Shown here piece by piece: positions 1-7,180 of a stretch of 32,541 nucleotides of DNA (position 1 is its first letter; every line of letters starts with the position of its first letter). The DNA comes from Ignavibacteria bacterium RIFOXYC2_FULL_35_21 (GTDB lineage: Bacteria; Bacteroidota; Ignavibacteria; Kapaibacteriales; UBA2268). Below the pieces are notes generated by a model. It did not search any database. It was not told the DNA's origin and worked only from the letters and a program-made list of their open reading frames with translations. The stretch spans positions 1 through 32,541 of the forward strand of contig MHAY01000069.1 in the NCBI GenBank assembly GCA_001804705.1, given 5' to 3'. A program made the translations under genes and the position numbers.

Positions 1-55
1 CGTACGGTGGTGTGAGAGGACGGTAAGGGAAATAATCCCTTACCTCCTACTCGAT
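1..55 (+). ncRNA. Group II intron, 3' end (domain V distal strand and domain VI)
   Basis: The first 23 bases match the 3' strand of a bacterial group II intron domain V (GTACGGTGGTGTGAGAGGAC). They run into a perfect 9-bp hairpin, GGTAAGGGA (22-30) with TCCCTTACC (36-44) and a 5-nt AATAA loop, which is the domain VI position. The terminal CTCCTACTCGAT (45-55) is the usual 3' splice end of such introns, with an unpaired A available as branch point. Domains I-IV and the reverse transcriptase would lie left of the window. The exact exon boundary (about 55-56) is inferred from the family ending. Confidence 0.85.
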
Positions 56-133
56 TGTTATGAATTAAGATTATAATAATAATTGAATTATTTATATATT
101 TGATTTTCAATTTTAAATAAATCATTTCTGTTT

Positions 134-1012
134 ATGCAAACGGGTACGAAAATGAAATCTGAATTGAAGCAATTACTTGATAGGATGGACCAGTTAAAAG
201 CTGAGGTTGACAAATATAAACCTCTCAAACCTGAGCAGGAGCAGAGACTAATGCAGAAAGTGAGGCTCGACTGGAATTATCATTCAAGTCATGTCGAGGG
301 GAACACTCTTACTTATGGTGAAACGAAAGCCTTATTGTTCTGGGGAATAACAGCAGGAGGTAAACCGATAAAAGATATTATCGAGATGAGAGGGCATGAT
401 AAAGTAGTTCAATTATTATATGAAATTGTCAAAGAAAAGGGCCGTCCATTAACGGAGCAATTTATAAGCGAGATGCACGAGATAATACTGGGTGAACCTT
501 ACGATATTGATGCTATCACTCCTGACGGACAACCAAAAAAAAGGAAAGTGGTTCCCGGCAGATATAAACAATTACCAAACCATGTGAAAACAAAGGATGG
601 GAGTATATTTTATTTTGCAACACCTGAAGAAACACCAGCCAAAATGAATGATTTGATGAACTGGTTCAAAGAAAATGATTCTAAACTACACCCATTAATT
701 ACTGCTGCGGGTTTTTATTATCAATTTGTTCGCATTCATCCTTTTGATGACGGGAACGGAAGGATGGCAAGAATCTTAATGAATTTTATACTGATGATGC
801 ACGACTATCCACCAGCAATAATTTCAACAGATGACAGAGAAGGATATTTGCAATCACTTGCTTATGCAGATTCAGGAGATTTGGATAAATTCATCGAGTA
901 TATTGGAGTACAAGAAATAGCATCTCTTGAATTAGTATTGAAAGCGGCTAAAGGTGAGATTATTGAAGAAGAGGTTGATTTAGATAAATTGGTAAAATCG
1001 TTAAAAATTTAA
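134..1012 (+). CDS. Fic family protein (predicted AMPylating enzyme, self-inhibited class II)
   Basis: Fic proteins transfer AMP, or another nucleotide part, to a target hydroxyl. The core motif HPFDDGNGRMAR lies at residues 202-213, with H202 as catalytic base and the acidic residue and GNGR loop for ATP/Mg binding. An N-terminal inhibitory helix motif (S/T)xxxE(G/N) is visible as SSHVEGN at 51-57, with E55 as the expected blocking glutamate; this is the class II arrangement. The 292-aa length suits a stand-alone Fic protein and no C-terminal winged helix is obvious. A second in-frame ATG at 152 is an equally plausible start, because neither has a good Shine-Dalgarno. It lies 80 bp after the intron end and 46 bp before the dinD-like gene, so the two may be cotranscribed. 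The target is unknown; regulation or phage defence are both possible. Confidence 0.9.
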   Translation: MQTGTKMKSELKQLLDRMDQLKAEVDKYKPLKPEQEQRLMQKVRLDWNYHSSHVEGNTLTYGETKALLFWGITAGGKPIKDIIEMRGHDKVVQLLYEIVKEKGRPLTEQFISEMHEIILGEPYDIDAITPDGQPKKRKVVPGRYKQLPNHVKTKDGSIFYFATPEETPAKMNDLMNWFKENDSKLHPLITAAGFYYQFVRIHPFDDGNGRMARILMNFILMMHDYPPAIISTDDREGYLQSLAYADSGDLDKFIEYIGVQEIASLELVLKAAKGEIIEEEVDLDKLVKSLKI

Positions 1013-1058
1013 ATAAAAAACATCTTGAAAAATATTCAATCAAAATCTTGAGGTGCTT

Positions 1059-1910
1059 ATGAATAATAATTATGAAATTGAAAAAGTAAAATCATCCGTT
1101 TTTGAAGATTATAAAAAAGTAAATGAGTATGGGCAGGAATACTGGTCTGCCCGTGACTTTTTTAAAATTCTTGAATACACGGATTGGCGAAAATTTATTA
1201 ATGTTATCAATAAAGCTAAGGAATCTTGTAACAACTCAGGACAAAAAGACTTAGACCATTTCGTCCGAATGGACAAAATGGTTCAGATTGGCTCTGGTGC
1301 TGAAAGAAATATAGGAGACCTACACCTTTCACGATATGCATGTTATTTGATTGTACAAAATGCTGACCCTTCCAAGAAAGTTGTTGCAATCGGTCAAACA
1401 TATTTTGCAGTTCAAACAAGAAAACAGGAAATTCAGGAACTTAAAGAATATCTGGAACTCAAGACTGAGGATGATAAAAGACTTTTCCTAAGAGAAGAAT
1501 TGAAAAAGCACAACCTTCAACTTGCATCCGTTGCAAAGGATGCGGGGGTAATTGAGCCATATGACTATGCAATATTTCAAGACCATGGTTATAGAGGTTT
1601 GTACGGTGGGCTTGGAGCCAAAGATATACATAAGAAAAAGCTATTAAAAAAGAGCCAGCAAATACTTGACCATATGGGTAGTACTGAACTTGCAGCAAAT
1701 CTGTTTCGTGCTACACAAACCGAAGAAAAATTAAAGAGAGAAAATATCAAAGGGAAACATAAAGCCAACAAAGCACATTTTGATGTTGGTGTTAAAGTCC
1801 GAAAAACAATTAAGGAAATTGGTGGCACTATGCCTGAGGATTTACCTTCAGTTGATAGCATAAAAAAAATCGAACAAAAGAAAAAGAAAACCCTAAATGC
1901 CCCAAAATAA
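1059..1910 (+). CDS. dinD: DinD-family DNA damage-inducible protein
   Basis: The protein matches the DinD family, which has a BRO-N-like N-terminal half. Recognisable stretches are YWSARDFFKILEY near the N-terminus, RYACYLIVQNADPSKKVVA followed by GQTYFAVQTRKQE in the middle, and ELAANLFRATQTEEKL near the C-terminus. In E. coli, DinD is SOS-induced and inhibits RecA filament activity; whether this homologue does the same is unknown. A GTG at 1053 is in frame, but ATG at 1059 is preferred because GAGG (1050-1053) sits 5 nt upstream of it. This gives 283 aa. The C-terminus is very lysine-rich (KKKKK-type run), suggesting nucleic-acid contact. No LexA-type operator was recognised upstream. Such genes are common in mobile or accessory regions, in keeping with the intron and Fic neighbours. 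Confidence 0.85.
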   Translation: MNNNYEIEKVKSSVFEDYKKVNEYGQEYWSARDFFKILEYTDWRKFINVINKAKESCNNSGQKDLDHFVRMDKMVQIGSGAERNIGDLHLSRYACYLIVQNADPSKKVVAIGQTYFAVQTRKQEIQELKEYLELKTEDDKRLFLREELKKHNLQLASVAKDAGVIEPYDYAIFQDHGYRGLYGGLGAKDIHKKKLLKKSQQILDHMGSTELAANLFRATQTEEKLKRENIKGKHKANKAHFDVGVKVRKTIKEIGGTMPEDLPSVDSIKKIEQKKKKTLNAPK

Positions 1911-2085
1911 AAATAATGATTAAAGATATTTTTTAAACTTATAGCGAATTTATTAGGTCTATCATTCAACTTTAAAATAACTCCTAAAATTTTATTTGGA
2001 AACCTTCGTATTTCATTATAATTTAATATGTTTTTAATTATCCTGTTTGTTGCAGTATTGCTATTGTATTTACGGAGGCTTTGAT

Positions 2086-3843
2086 ATGAAAACGAAATAC
2101 ACATTTTCATTTGCATTTACAATGCTATTGATTTTTGCAAATTCAATAACAATTTCACAAATCGTATTACCGAATGAGCAGGGGCAGAATGTACAGCTTT
2201 ACAACAAAAGCTATGCGCTGATTATCGGCGAAGTGAATTATAACAATGGATGGCCCGCACTGCGAGGCGTGCAGAAGGACATAGATGCAGTAAGGCAGTC
2301 ACTCGAAAAGCAGGGGTTCATCGTTTTCACAGTTATTGACGCCGACCACAAGCAAATTGACGGAACATACAGAGACTTCATAAATAAATACGGTATGGAC
2401 CCTGAAAACAGGCTTATATTCTACTTTGCGGGGCATGGGCATACAATCAAGACATCTTATGGGGAAGAAATGGGATACATAGTTCCTGTAGATGCCGCTA
2501 ATCCGAATGTTGACAAAGCATCATTTCTGTCACGTGCGATGACAATGCAGCAGATTGAAGTTTATGCAAAGCAAATTCAGGCAAAACATGCATTGTTTCT
2601 GTTTGACGCATGTTTTTCAGGTTCAATCTTTGCAATCACGAGGGCTATACCCGAAAATATTTCATATAGAACAGCGAAACCTGTTCGCCAATTTATTTCA
2701 TCCGGTAGTGCAGAAGAAACTGTACCTGATGAAAGTGTGTTTCGCCAACAACTTGTTACAGGGCTTGACGGCGAGGCAGATGTCAACCGAGACGGATTCA
2801 TCACCGGTACGGAGCTTGGCGAATTCCTTACTGAAAAGGTTATTAATTATTCAAGGAACAATCAGCACCCACAGTATGGAAAAATCCGGAATCCGCATCT
2901 TGATAAGGGCGATTTTGTTTTCCTCTCGACTAACACTCAAAAAGTTACTCCCGCTCAGGGCGGTGAGCAGGACATTGCATCGAGAGGCATGGCTGACAGG
3001 AGCAATCCTGTTCAGGATATTCCAAAGAAATCAGAATTACCATGGCAGGATGAGTACCAGGATATGCAAAGTATATTTGCAAAAGTTGCATTACGCACTT
3101 CGGGTGGTTATTTCATATGTGCCGATGGAGGAGGTGGCGGAAATATACTCGCTGACAGGGAAAGTGTCGGAGGCTGGGAAATTTTCTATGTTATTCCGGT
3201 TGGAGACCATAAAATTGCACTAAAAACGCAAAAGGGGAAATATGTAAGTGTAGCAGATAATATTGAGACTATCAAAGCTAACAAGGATTCTATCGGAACA
3301 ACGGAAATTTTCGATATTGTTGATTTGGATGATAACAAGATAGCTTTAAAGGGTGCTAACGGTAAGTATATTACTGCAATAAATGGAGGTGAACATGAAG
3401 TTTCGGCAAACCGCGATAAAATCCTCGAGTGGGAAGTATTCGAGATGCTCAAACTTCGCCGAGCATGGCTCAAATCATTCAACGGTTACTTTATCAGTGC
3501 AATTAATGGTGGCGGTGAAAAGATTTTAGTAAATGCAGGCAAAACAGAAAAATTTGAAAATTTCGAATTTGTAAAAGTGAATAAAAATAAAGTTGCACTT
3601 AAAACATTTAATGGAAACTATATATCAATTGACAAAGGGATGGCAAATGCCGGAGGAAGGGGAATTGGAAGCAATGAAATATTTGAATATATCGAATTGG
3701 AAAACAACAAATTTGCACTCAAGGCAACAAATGGTAAATACATGACTGCTGTGGGCGGCGGGGGCTTCGGATTGAAAGCCGATGCAGACCAAATCGGCGA
3801 CTGGCAGAAGTTCGAGCTAATACCGGATACACCGAGGAAGTAA
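2086..3843 (+). CDS. Secreted caspase-like (peptidase C14) protein with EF-hand loop and fascin-like repeats
   Basis: The start is ATG 2086, set by a strong Shine-Dalgarno GGAGG at 2074-2078; a TTG at 2047 is in frame but unlikely. Residues 1-25 form a signal peptide, so the 585-aa product is exported. Residues about 40-285 are a caspase fold with catalytic dyad His117 (in FYFAGHGH) and Cys176 (in FDACFSG). A canonical calcium-binding loop DVNRDGFITGTE is at 232-243, inside or at the edge of the protease domain. After a linker (about 286-330) come six repeats of about 42 residues, each with a pattern like K(I/V)ALK..NGKY(I/V) and ending ..EIFE, matching fascin-like beta-trefoil units; six repeats would make two trefoils. 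Known C14 family members are cysteine proteases; calcium dependence and carbohydrate or surface binding by the trefoils are inference. It is flanked by T9SS-type surface genes but has no T9SS sorting domain itself. Confidence 0.85.
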   Translation: MKTKYTFSFAFTMLLIFANSITISQIVLPNEQGQNVQLYNKSYALIIGEVNYNNGWPALRGVQKDIDAVRQSLEKQGFIVFTVIDADHKQIDGTYRDFINKYGMDPENRLIFYFAGHGHTIKTSYGEEMGYIVPVDAANPNVDKASFLSRAMTMQQIEVYAKQIQAKHALFLFDACFSGSIFAITRAIPENISYRTAKPVRQFISSGSAEETVPDESVFRQQLVTGLDGEADVNRDGFITGTELGEFLTEKVINYSRNNQHPQYGKIRNPHLDKGDFVFLSTNTQKVTPAQGGEQDIASRGMADRSNPVQDIPKKSELPWQDEYQDMQSIFAKVALRTSGGYFICADGGGGGNILADRESVGGWEIFYVIPVGDHKIALKTQKGKYVSVADNIETIKANKDSIGTTEIFDIVDLDDNKIALKGANGKYITAINGGEHEVSANRDKILEWEVFEMLKLRRAWLKSFNGYFISAINGGGEKILVNAGKTEKFENFEFVKVNKNKVALKTFNGNYISIDKGMANAGGRGIGSNEIFEYIELENNKFALKATNGKYMTAVGGGGFGLKADADQIGDWQKFELIPDTPRK

Positions 3844-3869
3844 TTACGAATTACGAATTACGAATTACG
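3842..3869. repeat. Heptanucleotide tandem repeat, (AATTACG)x4
   Basis: Four perfect copies of AATTACG start within the stop codon of the caspase gene. A degenerate array of the same AATTNNN heptamer type occurs at 32422-32449. The function is unknown; it may be slippage-generated spacer DNA. Confidence 0.9.
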
Positions 3870-3922
3870 AAAGAAGGTAAAAATTTAATTATTTCTGAGA
3901 CCTTTTTGGGTTTGATGTGTCA

Positions 3923-3952
3923 TTTATAAAATAAAAACAAGTATTTTATAAA
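3923..3952 (+). promoter_or_regulatory. A+T-only dyad upstream of the beta-propeller gene
   Basis: A perfect 11-bp inverted repeat, TTTATAAAATA (3923-3933) and TATTTTATAAA (3942-3952), has an 8-nt loop and ends 20 nt before the ATG at 3973. It could be a regulator site, an RNA hairpin in the 5' leader, or chance in A+T-rich DNA. Confidence 0.4.
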
Positions 3953-3972
3953 AAGTTCTTAAAATCATTAAG

Positions 3973-5382
3973 ATGAAAAAAGCAATTCTAATATTGACAT
4001 TTATTGTGCTATATGCAGGAGCCTTTGCTCAAAATCCCAAACAACTTACTGACACTACTGAATCAGGGTGGATTGATTACGGCACATATAAGCTCCAAAA
4101 GAAAGTAGTTGGTGAATATAAATATATCAAATATTCAATAGATGGCAATTACATTTATACATATAGCCTAGATAATGTATTTCGACAATGGGAATCGGAA
4201 ACAGGTTTATTAGTAAAGGAGTTTGTTGTACCGTATGATTCAGTAACGTATGTATGTATTGATGAAGAAGGTAAAAGACTTGGTATTGCAACAAGAGAAT
4301 ATGGCATTACTGCACCCGTTTATATGTATGATTATGTAAAAGATTCATTAATTTACTCAGTCAAAGCTGAACATGACTGGAGATATCAAGGAATGGTTTA
4401 TTACGATCTTAGTAAAACAACTCTAAGATTTAATCCACAAAATAATGAATTTATAACAGCTGTTTCTGTTGAAGAAGATCATGGTGGTATAGGCTGGACA
4501 AGTGGATTTGTAAATAAATGGGACAAAGAAAATGGTGAATTTTTATCTGAATTCAATTCCTATTCTCCTTTTTTTATTGGATATTCCAATGATGGTAATA
4601 TACTTATAATTAGTTCGTATTATTTTTATTGGACCAGTCCTTCACATGGAGGTGAATCCAGTTCTGAATCTTCAATCATACTTTATGATTTTAATACTTC
4701 TGATACTATTGAATTACTCAATTATGAAAATGTTTTTTATGATAACAATTATATAATGCTAGACATTTCTTATGATTCAAAATATTTATCGGCTACAAAT
4801 GGTGATTCACTTTTAATATGGAATTTAGATACAAAGAATTTGGAAAAACAAATTAGTTGGCCTTCATGTAATTCAATACAATATTCTCGAGATAATATGT
4901 ATTTGATTACAACTTCATTTACTGATGGTGATAATTCAGTTATCAGGTTTTATCAAATTGAAAATAAGGATTTGATTGATACAATTATGATAGAAGGACA
5001 TAATTCATTATTTATTGATACATCACCCGATTCATCAAAAATTGCATGCGGTTTATCCAACGGTAGCCTTATGTTATTTGATTTGACAAAATTTCTTGAT
5101 GTAATTGAAACACCCTCTATTAATAATTCAAAACTAATAATTAATCCTAATCTTGTTTCTTCATCATTGAGTATTAATTATAATGTTCCATCATATTCTT
5201 TCGTCAAACTTTCGGTTTGTGATATTTTTGGGAACGAAATCGAAAAAATTGTAAATGAGTATTTACCTGAAGGTAATAAAGAAACATCTTTTGATGCATC
5301 CTTATTGCCAGATGGAATTAATTTCATAAAACTTCAAGCTGGTTCTGAACAAAGAGTAGGGAAATTTATAAAATTGAAATGA
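3973..5382 (+). CDS. Secreted WD40-like beta-propeller protein with T9SS C-terminal sorting domain
   Basis: This is a 469-aa protein with a clear signal peptide (residues 1-19, cleavage after AGAFA). Residues about 40-375 are repeats of blade type, such as KYIKYSIDGNYIYTYSLDN, DISYDSKYLSATNGDSLLIW and DTSPDSSKIACGLSNGSLML, as in WD40/quinoprotein propellers. Residues about 380-469 form a Por secretion (T9SS type A) sorting domain: a proline/asparagine start (INPN), alternating beta strands, LPDG, and the terminal RVGKFIKLK. This directs export through T9SS and anchoring or release at the surface. No enzymatic residues were recognised; ligand or scaffold binding is inferred. The gene overlaps aat by 4 bp (ATGA). 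It is visibly more A+T-rich than aat, which suggests a variable surface protein. Confidence 0.85.
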   Translation: MKKAILILTFIVLYAGAFAQNPKQLTDTTESGWIDYGTYKLQKKVVGEYKYIKYSIDGNYIYTYSLDNVFRQWESETGLLVKEFVVPYDSVTYVCIDEEGKRLGIATREYGITAPVYMYDYVKDSLIYSVKAEHDWRYQGMVYYDLSKTTLRFNPQNNEFITAVSVEEDHGGIGWTSGFVNKWDKENGEFLSEFNSYSPFFIGYSNDGNILIISSYYFYWTSPSHGGESSSESSIILYDFNTSDTIELLNYENVFYDNNYIMLDISYDSKYLSATNGDSLLIWNLDTKNLEKQISWPSCNSIQYSRDNMYLITTSFTDGDNSVIRFYQIENKDLIDTIMIEGHNSLFIDTSPDSSKIACGLSNGSLMLFDLTKFLDVIETPSINNSKLIINPNLVSSSLSINYNVPSYSFVKLSVCDIFGNEIEKIVNEYLPEGNKETSFDASLLPDGINFIKLQAGSEQRVGKFIKLK

Positions 5383-5972
5383 GAGAAGACGCACTAAGAA
5401 CGATAATCGAGCCTCAATTTCTAATTAATGCTTATGCAAGCGGGTATTTTCCGATGGCGGAAAGTAAAGAGAGCGTTATTCTCTGGCATTCACCCGACCC
5501 GAGGGCAATCATTCCACTCGCTCAAATTAAAATGCCTCGCTCAGTGCGACAATCAATAAAGAAAGAAGGCTTTGAGATTCGGATTGACACTGCATTTCGA
5601 AAAGTAATAGAAGCATGCAGTCAGAGGGATGATACATGGATTTCGCAGGAAATAATTGATTCTTATGTGATTCTTCATTCAGCCGGTTATGCACATTCTG
5701 TTGAGACATACATAGATGGCAAACTCGTTGGAGGTTTGTATGGAGTGGCTTTGGGAGGTGCATTCTTTGGAGAATCAATGTTCACCACCGTCAGCGATGC
5801 TTCGAAAGCGGCTTTTTATCATCTGGCAAATTACTTAATCGAAAACGGATTTATACTACTCGACACACAATTTATAAATGAATTTACAGAGTCACTTGGT
5901 GCAGTGGAAATACCGAAGGCTCAGTATTTGAATATATTGAAAGTAGCAGTGAAACTACCGGTGAAGTTTTGA
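5379..5972 (+). CDS. aat: Leucyl/phenylalanyl-tRNA--protein transferase
   Basis: Aat transfers Leu or Phe from charged tRNA to N-terminal Arg/Lys residues of proteins, creating an N-degron for ClpS/ClpAP. The 197-aa sequence carries the family hallmarks: NAYASGYFPMAES, LWHSPDPRAIIPL, DDTWISQEIIDSY, and the core GGLYGVALGGAFFGESMF followed by SKAAFYHLANYLIENGF. The usual DCQ motif appears as DTQ (in LLDTQFINEFTESLGA). The length suits short bacterial Aat proteins. The start codon overlaps the stop of the preceding gene (ATGA), implying translational coupling, although the two functions are unrelated. The downstream gene is convergent, with only 28 bp between stop codons. Confidence 0.95.
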   Translation: MREDALRTIIEPQFLINAYASGYFPMAESKESVILWHSPDPRAIIPLAQIKMPRSVRQSIKKEGFEIRIDTAFRKVIEACSQRDDTWISQEIIDSYVILHSAGYAHSVETYIDGKLVGGLYGVALGGAFFGESMFTTVSDASKAAFYHLANYLIENGFILLDTQFINEFTESLGAVEIPKAQYLNILKVAVKLPVKF

Positions 5973-6000
5973 GGATTAAAGAAAAGATTTACTGATTTTT

Positions 6001-6588
6001 TTATTGATTTCTACCGTGACATTGTTTATACTTTTTCCCACTACCGCAGGGACAAGGATCGTTTCTTCCAATATTTTTCACAGATGAATGAATTAAACTG
6101 TTGTCTTCATTTACAAAATCAATTTTAGCCATAGAAGGAATACGAAATGTAAATATTGTATGCAATTTATTTGTTAAACAAAAATCACCTTTTGTTATAA
6201 CATCCATTCCAATTAATGCATCTAAATCGCTCATTATATCAGCACTCATAATTACATCTAAATTTGGGAAAACGATGCCGTTTGGTAACTTTAATGTTAC
6301 TAAATAAGTTGATGTTTCTAATGTTCCGTTTGGTGTAAATATTCGTGTTATACCAGTTGGTTTAAGATCAAGAGCTTCAACAATTTTTGGAGTGATTACA
6401 GTATTAGTAGCTCCGGTATCCCAGATAGCCTGCGTATCAATACTTTTAGTAATAATCTCATTTGGATTTTTATTTATGTAATCAGGATCCTCAATTGGAG
6501 GTGAAATGGTTATTTCACTCACTAAGGCATTAACTATTTTATTATAGGTTATTGTGAATGATAATGGATGTACTTGAGTATATTTCAT
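6001..6588 (-). CDS. Retropepsin-like aspartic protease fused to a SEC-C zinc motif
   Basis: This is a 195-aa cytoplasmic-looking protein with no signal peptide. A retroviral-type aspartate protease core is visible: the active-site motif DTGAT at residues 57-61 (W56-D57-T58-G59-A60), and the conserved hydrophobic-hydrophobic-Gly segment ALIGMDVI at 124-131. Such single-lobe proteases act as dimers. The last 22 residues are a SEC-C zinc motif, [19 protein letters not shown], with ligands C179, C181, C190 and H191, as at the end of SecA and many small proteins, where it binds zinc and mediates ribosome, SecB or protein contacts. The start overlaps the stop of the upstream 80-aa gene by 4 bp, so the two are translationally coupled. 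Substrate and role are unknown. A proteolytic partner of the small protein is inference. Confidence 0.8.
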   Translation of the reverse strand: MKYTQVHPLSFTITYNKIVNALVSEITISPPIEDPDYINKNPNEIITKSIDTQAIWDTGATNTVITPKIVEALDLKPTGITRIFTPNGTLETSTYLVTLKLPNGIVFPNLDVIMSADIMSDLDALIGMDVITKGDFCLTNKLHTIFTFRIPSMAKIDFVNEDNSLIHSSVKNIGRNDPCPCGSGKKYKQCHGRNQ

Positions 6589-6827
6589 TGATTAAAAACA
6601 GGCCTTCTAGAATAAAAAACTGCGGTAAATGCATCTTCTCCAGGTTCGCATTTTTGGATAAGAAATGTTCCTAATTCAAATTCTTTTTTAGCTTCTATAT
6701 AAGCTTCAATTTCAGTTTCATATGCTCCAAAAACTTTTTGGTCTTTGATAACAATGTACTTGCCATTGTAATCATTTACCAATTTATCCTGATTATTAAT
6801 ATAATATTGAAATTCATCATGAAGCAT
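6585..6827 (-). CDS. Small conserved protein coupled to the retropepsin gene (possibly DUF5678-like)
   Basis: This 80-aa protein has a pattern seen in small bacterial proteins that I tentatively associate with DUF5678: [20 protein letters not shown], then a regular EAYIEA helix, then [20 protein letters not shown]. The composition fits a compact alpha/beta fold with no membrane segment, signal or catalytic motif. It is the first gene of a two-gene reverse-strand operon and overlaps the retropepsin/SEC-C gene by 4 bp. I do not know its function. The tight coupling suggests it is a partner, substrate or specificity subunit of the protease. The DUF assignment is from memory and weak; the pairing is directly seen. 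Confidence 0.7.
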   Translation of the reverse strand: MLHDEFQYYINNQDKLVNDYNGKYIVIKDQKVFGAYETEIEAYIEAKKEFELGTFLIQKCEPGEDAFTAVFYSRRPVFNQ

Positions 6828-7180
6828 AATTTTTTTAAATATTAATTATTAAGGACTAAATTGTCAAAATAAATATAACAAAAAATATCTTATTTGTCAT
6901 ATTAATAACGAATTTTTTTATTATTTAATTCTACCTAATTGCACTGACTTCAAAGTCTCAATTCGATTTTGTTTAAGATTTTAAAAAAAAAATTGCAAAA
7001 AGAATTTCCAATTTCGAACTAAAACCATGTATATAACATAAAAAAAGTCATTTTGTTACAGTGAAACTGAATAATATTTTATTTCCATCCATACATTATT
7101 TCCATTTTACTTAATCTTAAAAATTGTATAAATTGCAGTTCAGGTTATTATGAGCAAACTTTATTGATTGGCTGGTGATT
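6828..7180. other. Divergent intergenic region with no gene seen
   Basis: This 353-bp, strongly A+T-rich region separates the reverse-strand retropepsin operon from the forward OmpA-type lipoprotein gene, so it must hold divergent promoters. I saw no open frame with family resemblance, no tRNA, and no convincing -33/-7 (TTTG...TAnnTTTG) promoter. A short GACTTCAAAGTC palindrome is the only dyad noted. Confidence 0.6.

Noticed and set aside
1589-2116. Reverse-strand open frame of 175 aa across the end of dinD and the gap before the caspase gene
   Set aside because: It overlaps dinD and the caspase signal-peptide region, and has low-complexity Phe/Ser-rich sequence.
2555-3223. Forward 222-aa open frame inside the caspase gene
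   Set aside because: It lies in another frame of a well-supported gene, with no family resemblance.
6828-7180. Possible tRNA or small RNA in the divergent gap
   Set aside because: No cloverleaf, no T-loop/anticodon pattern and no strong hairpin could be found by eye.
7175-7180. GTG start for the OmpA-type lipoprotein
   Set aside because: The ATG at 7181 gives a normal lipoprotein signal; the upstream GTG adds two residues without a better ribosome binding site.
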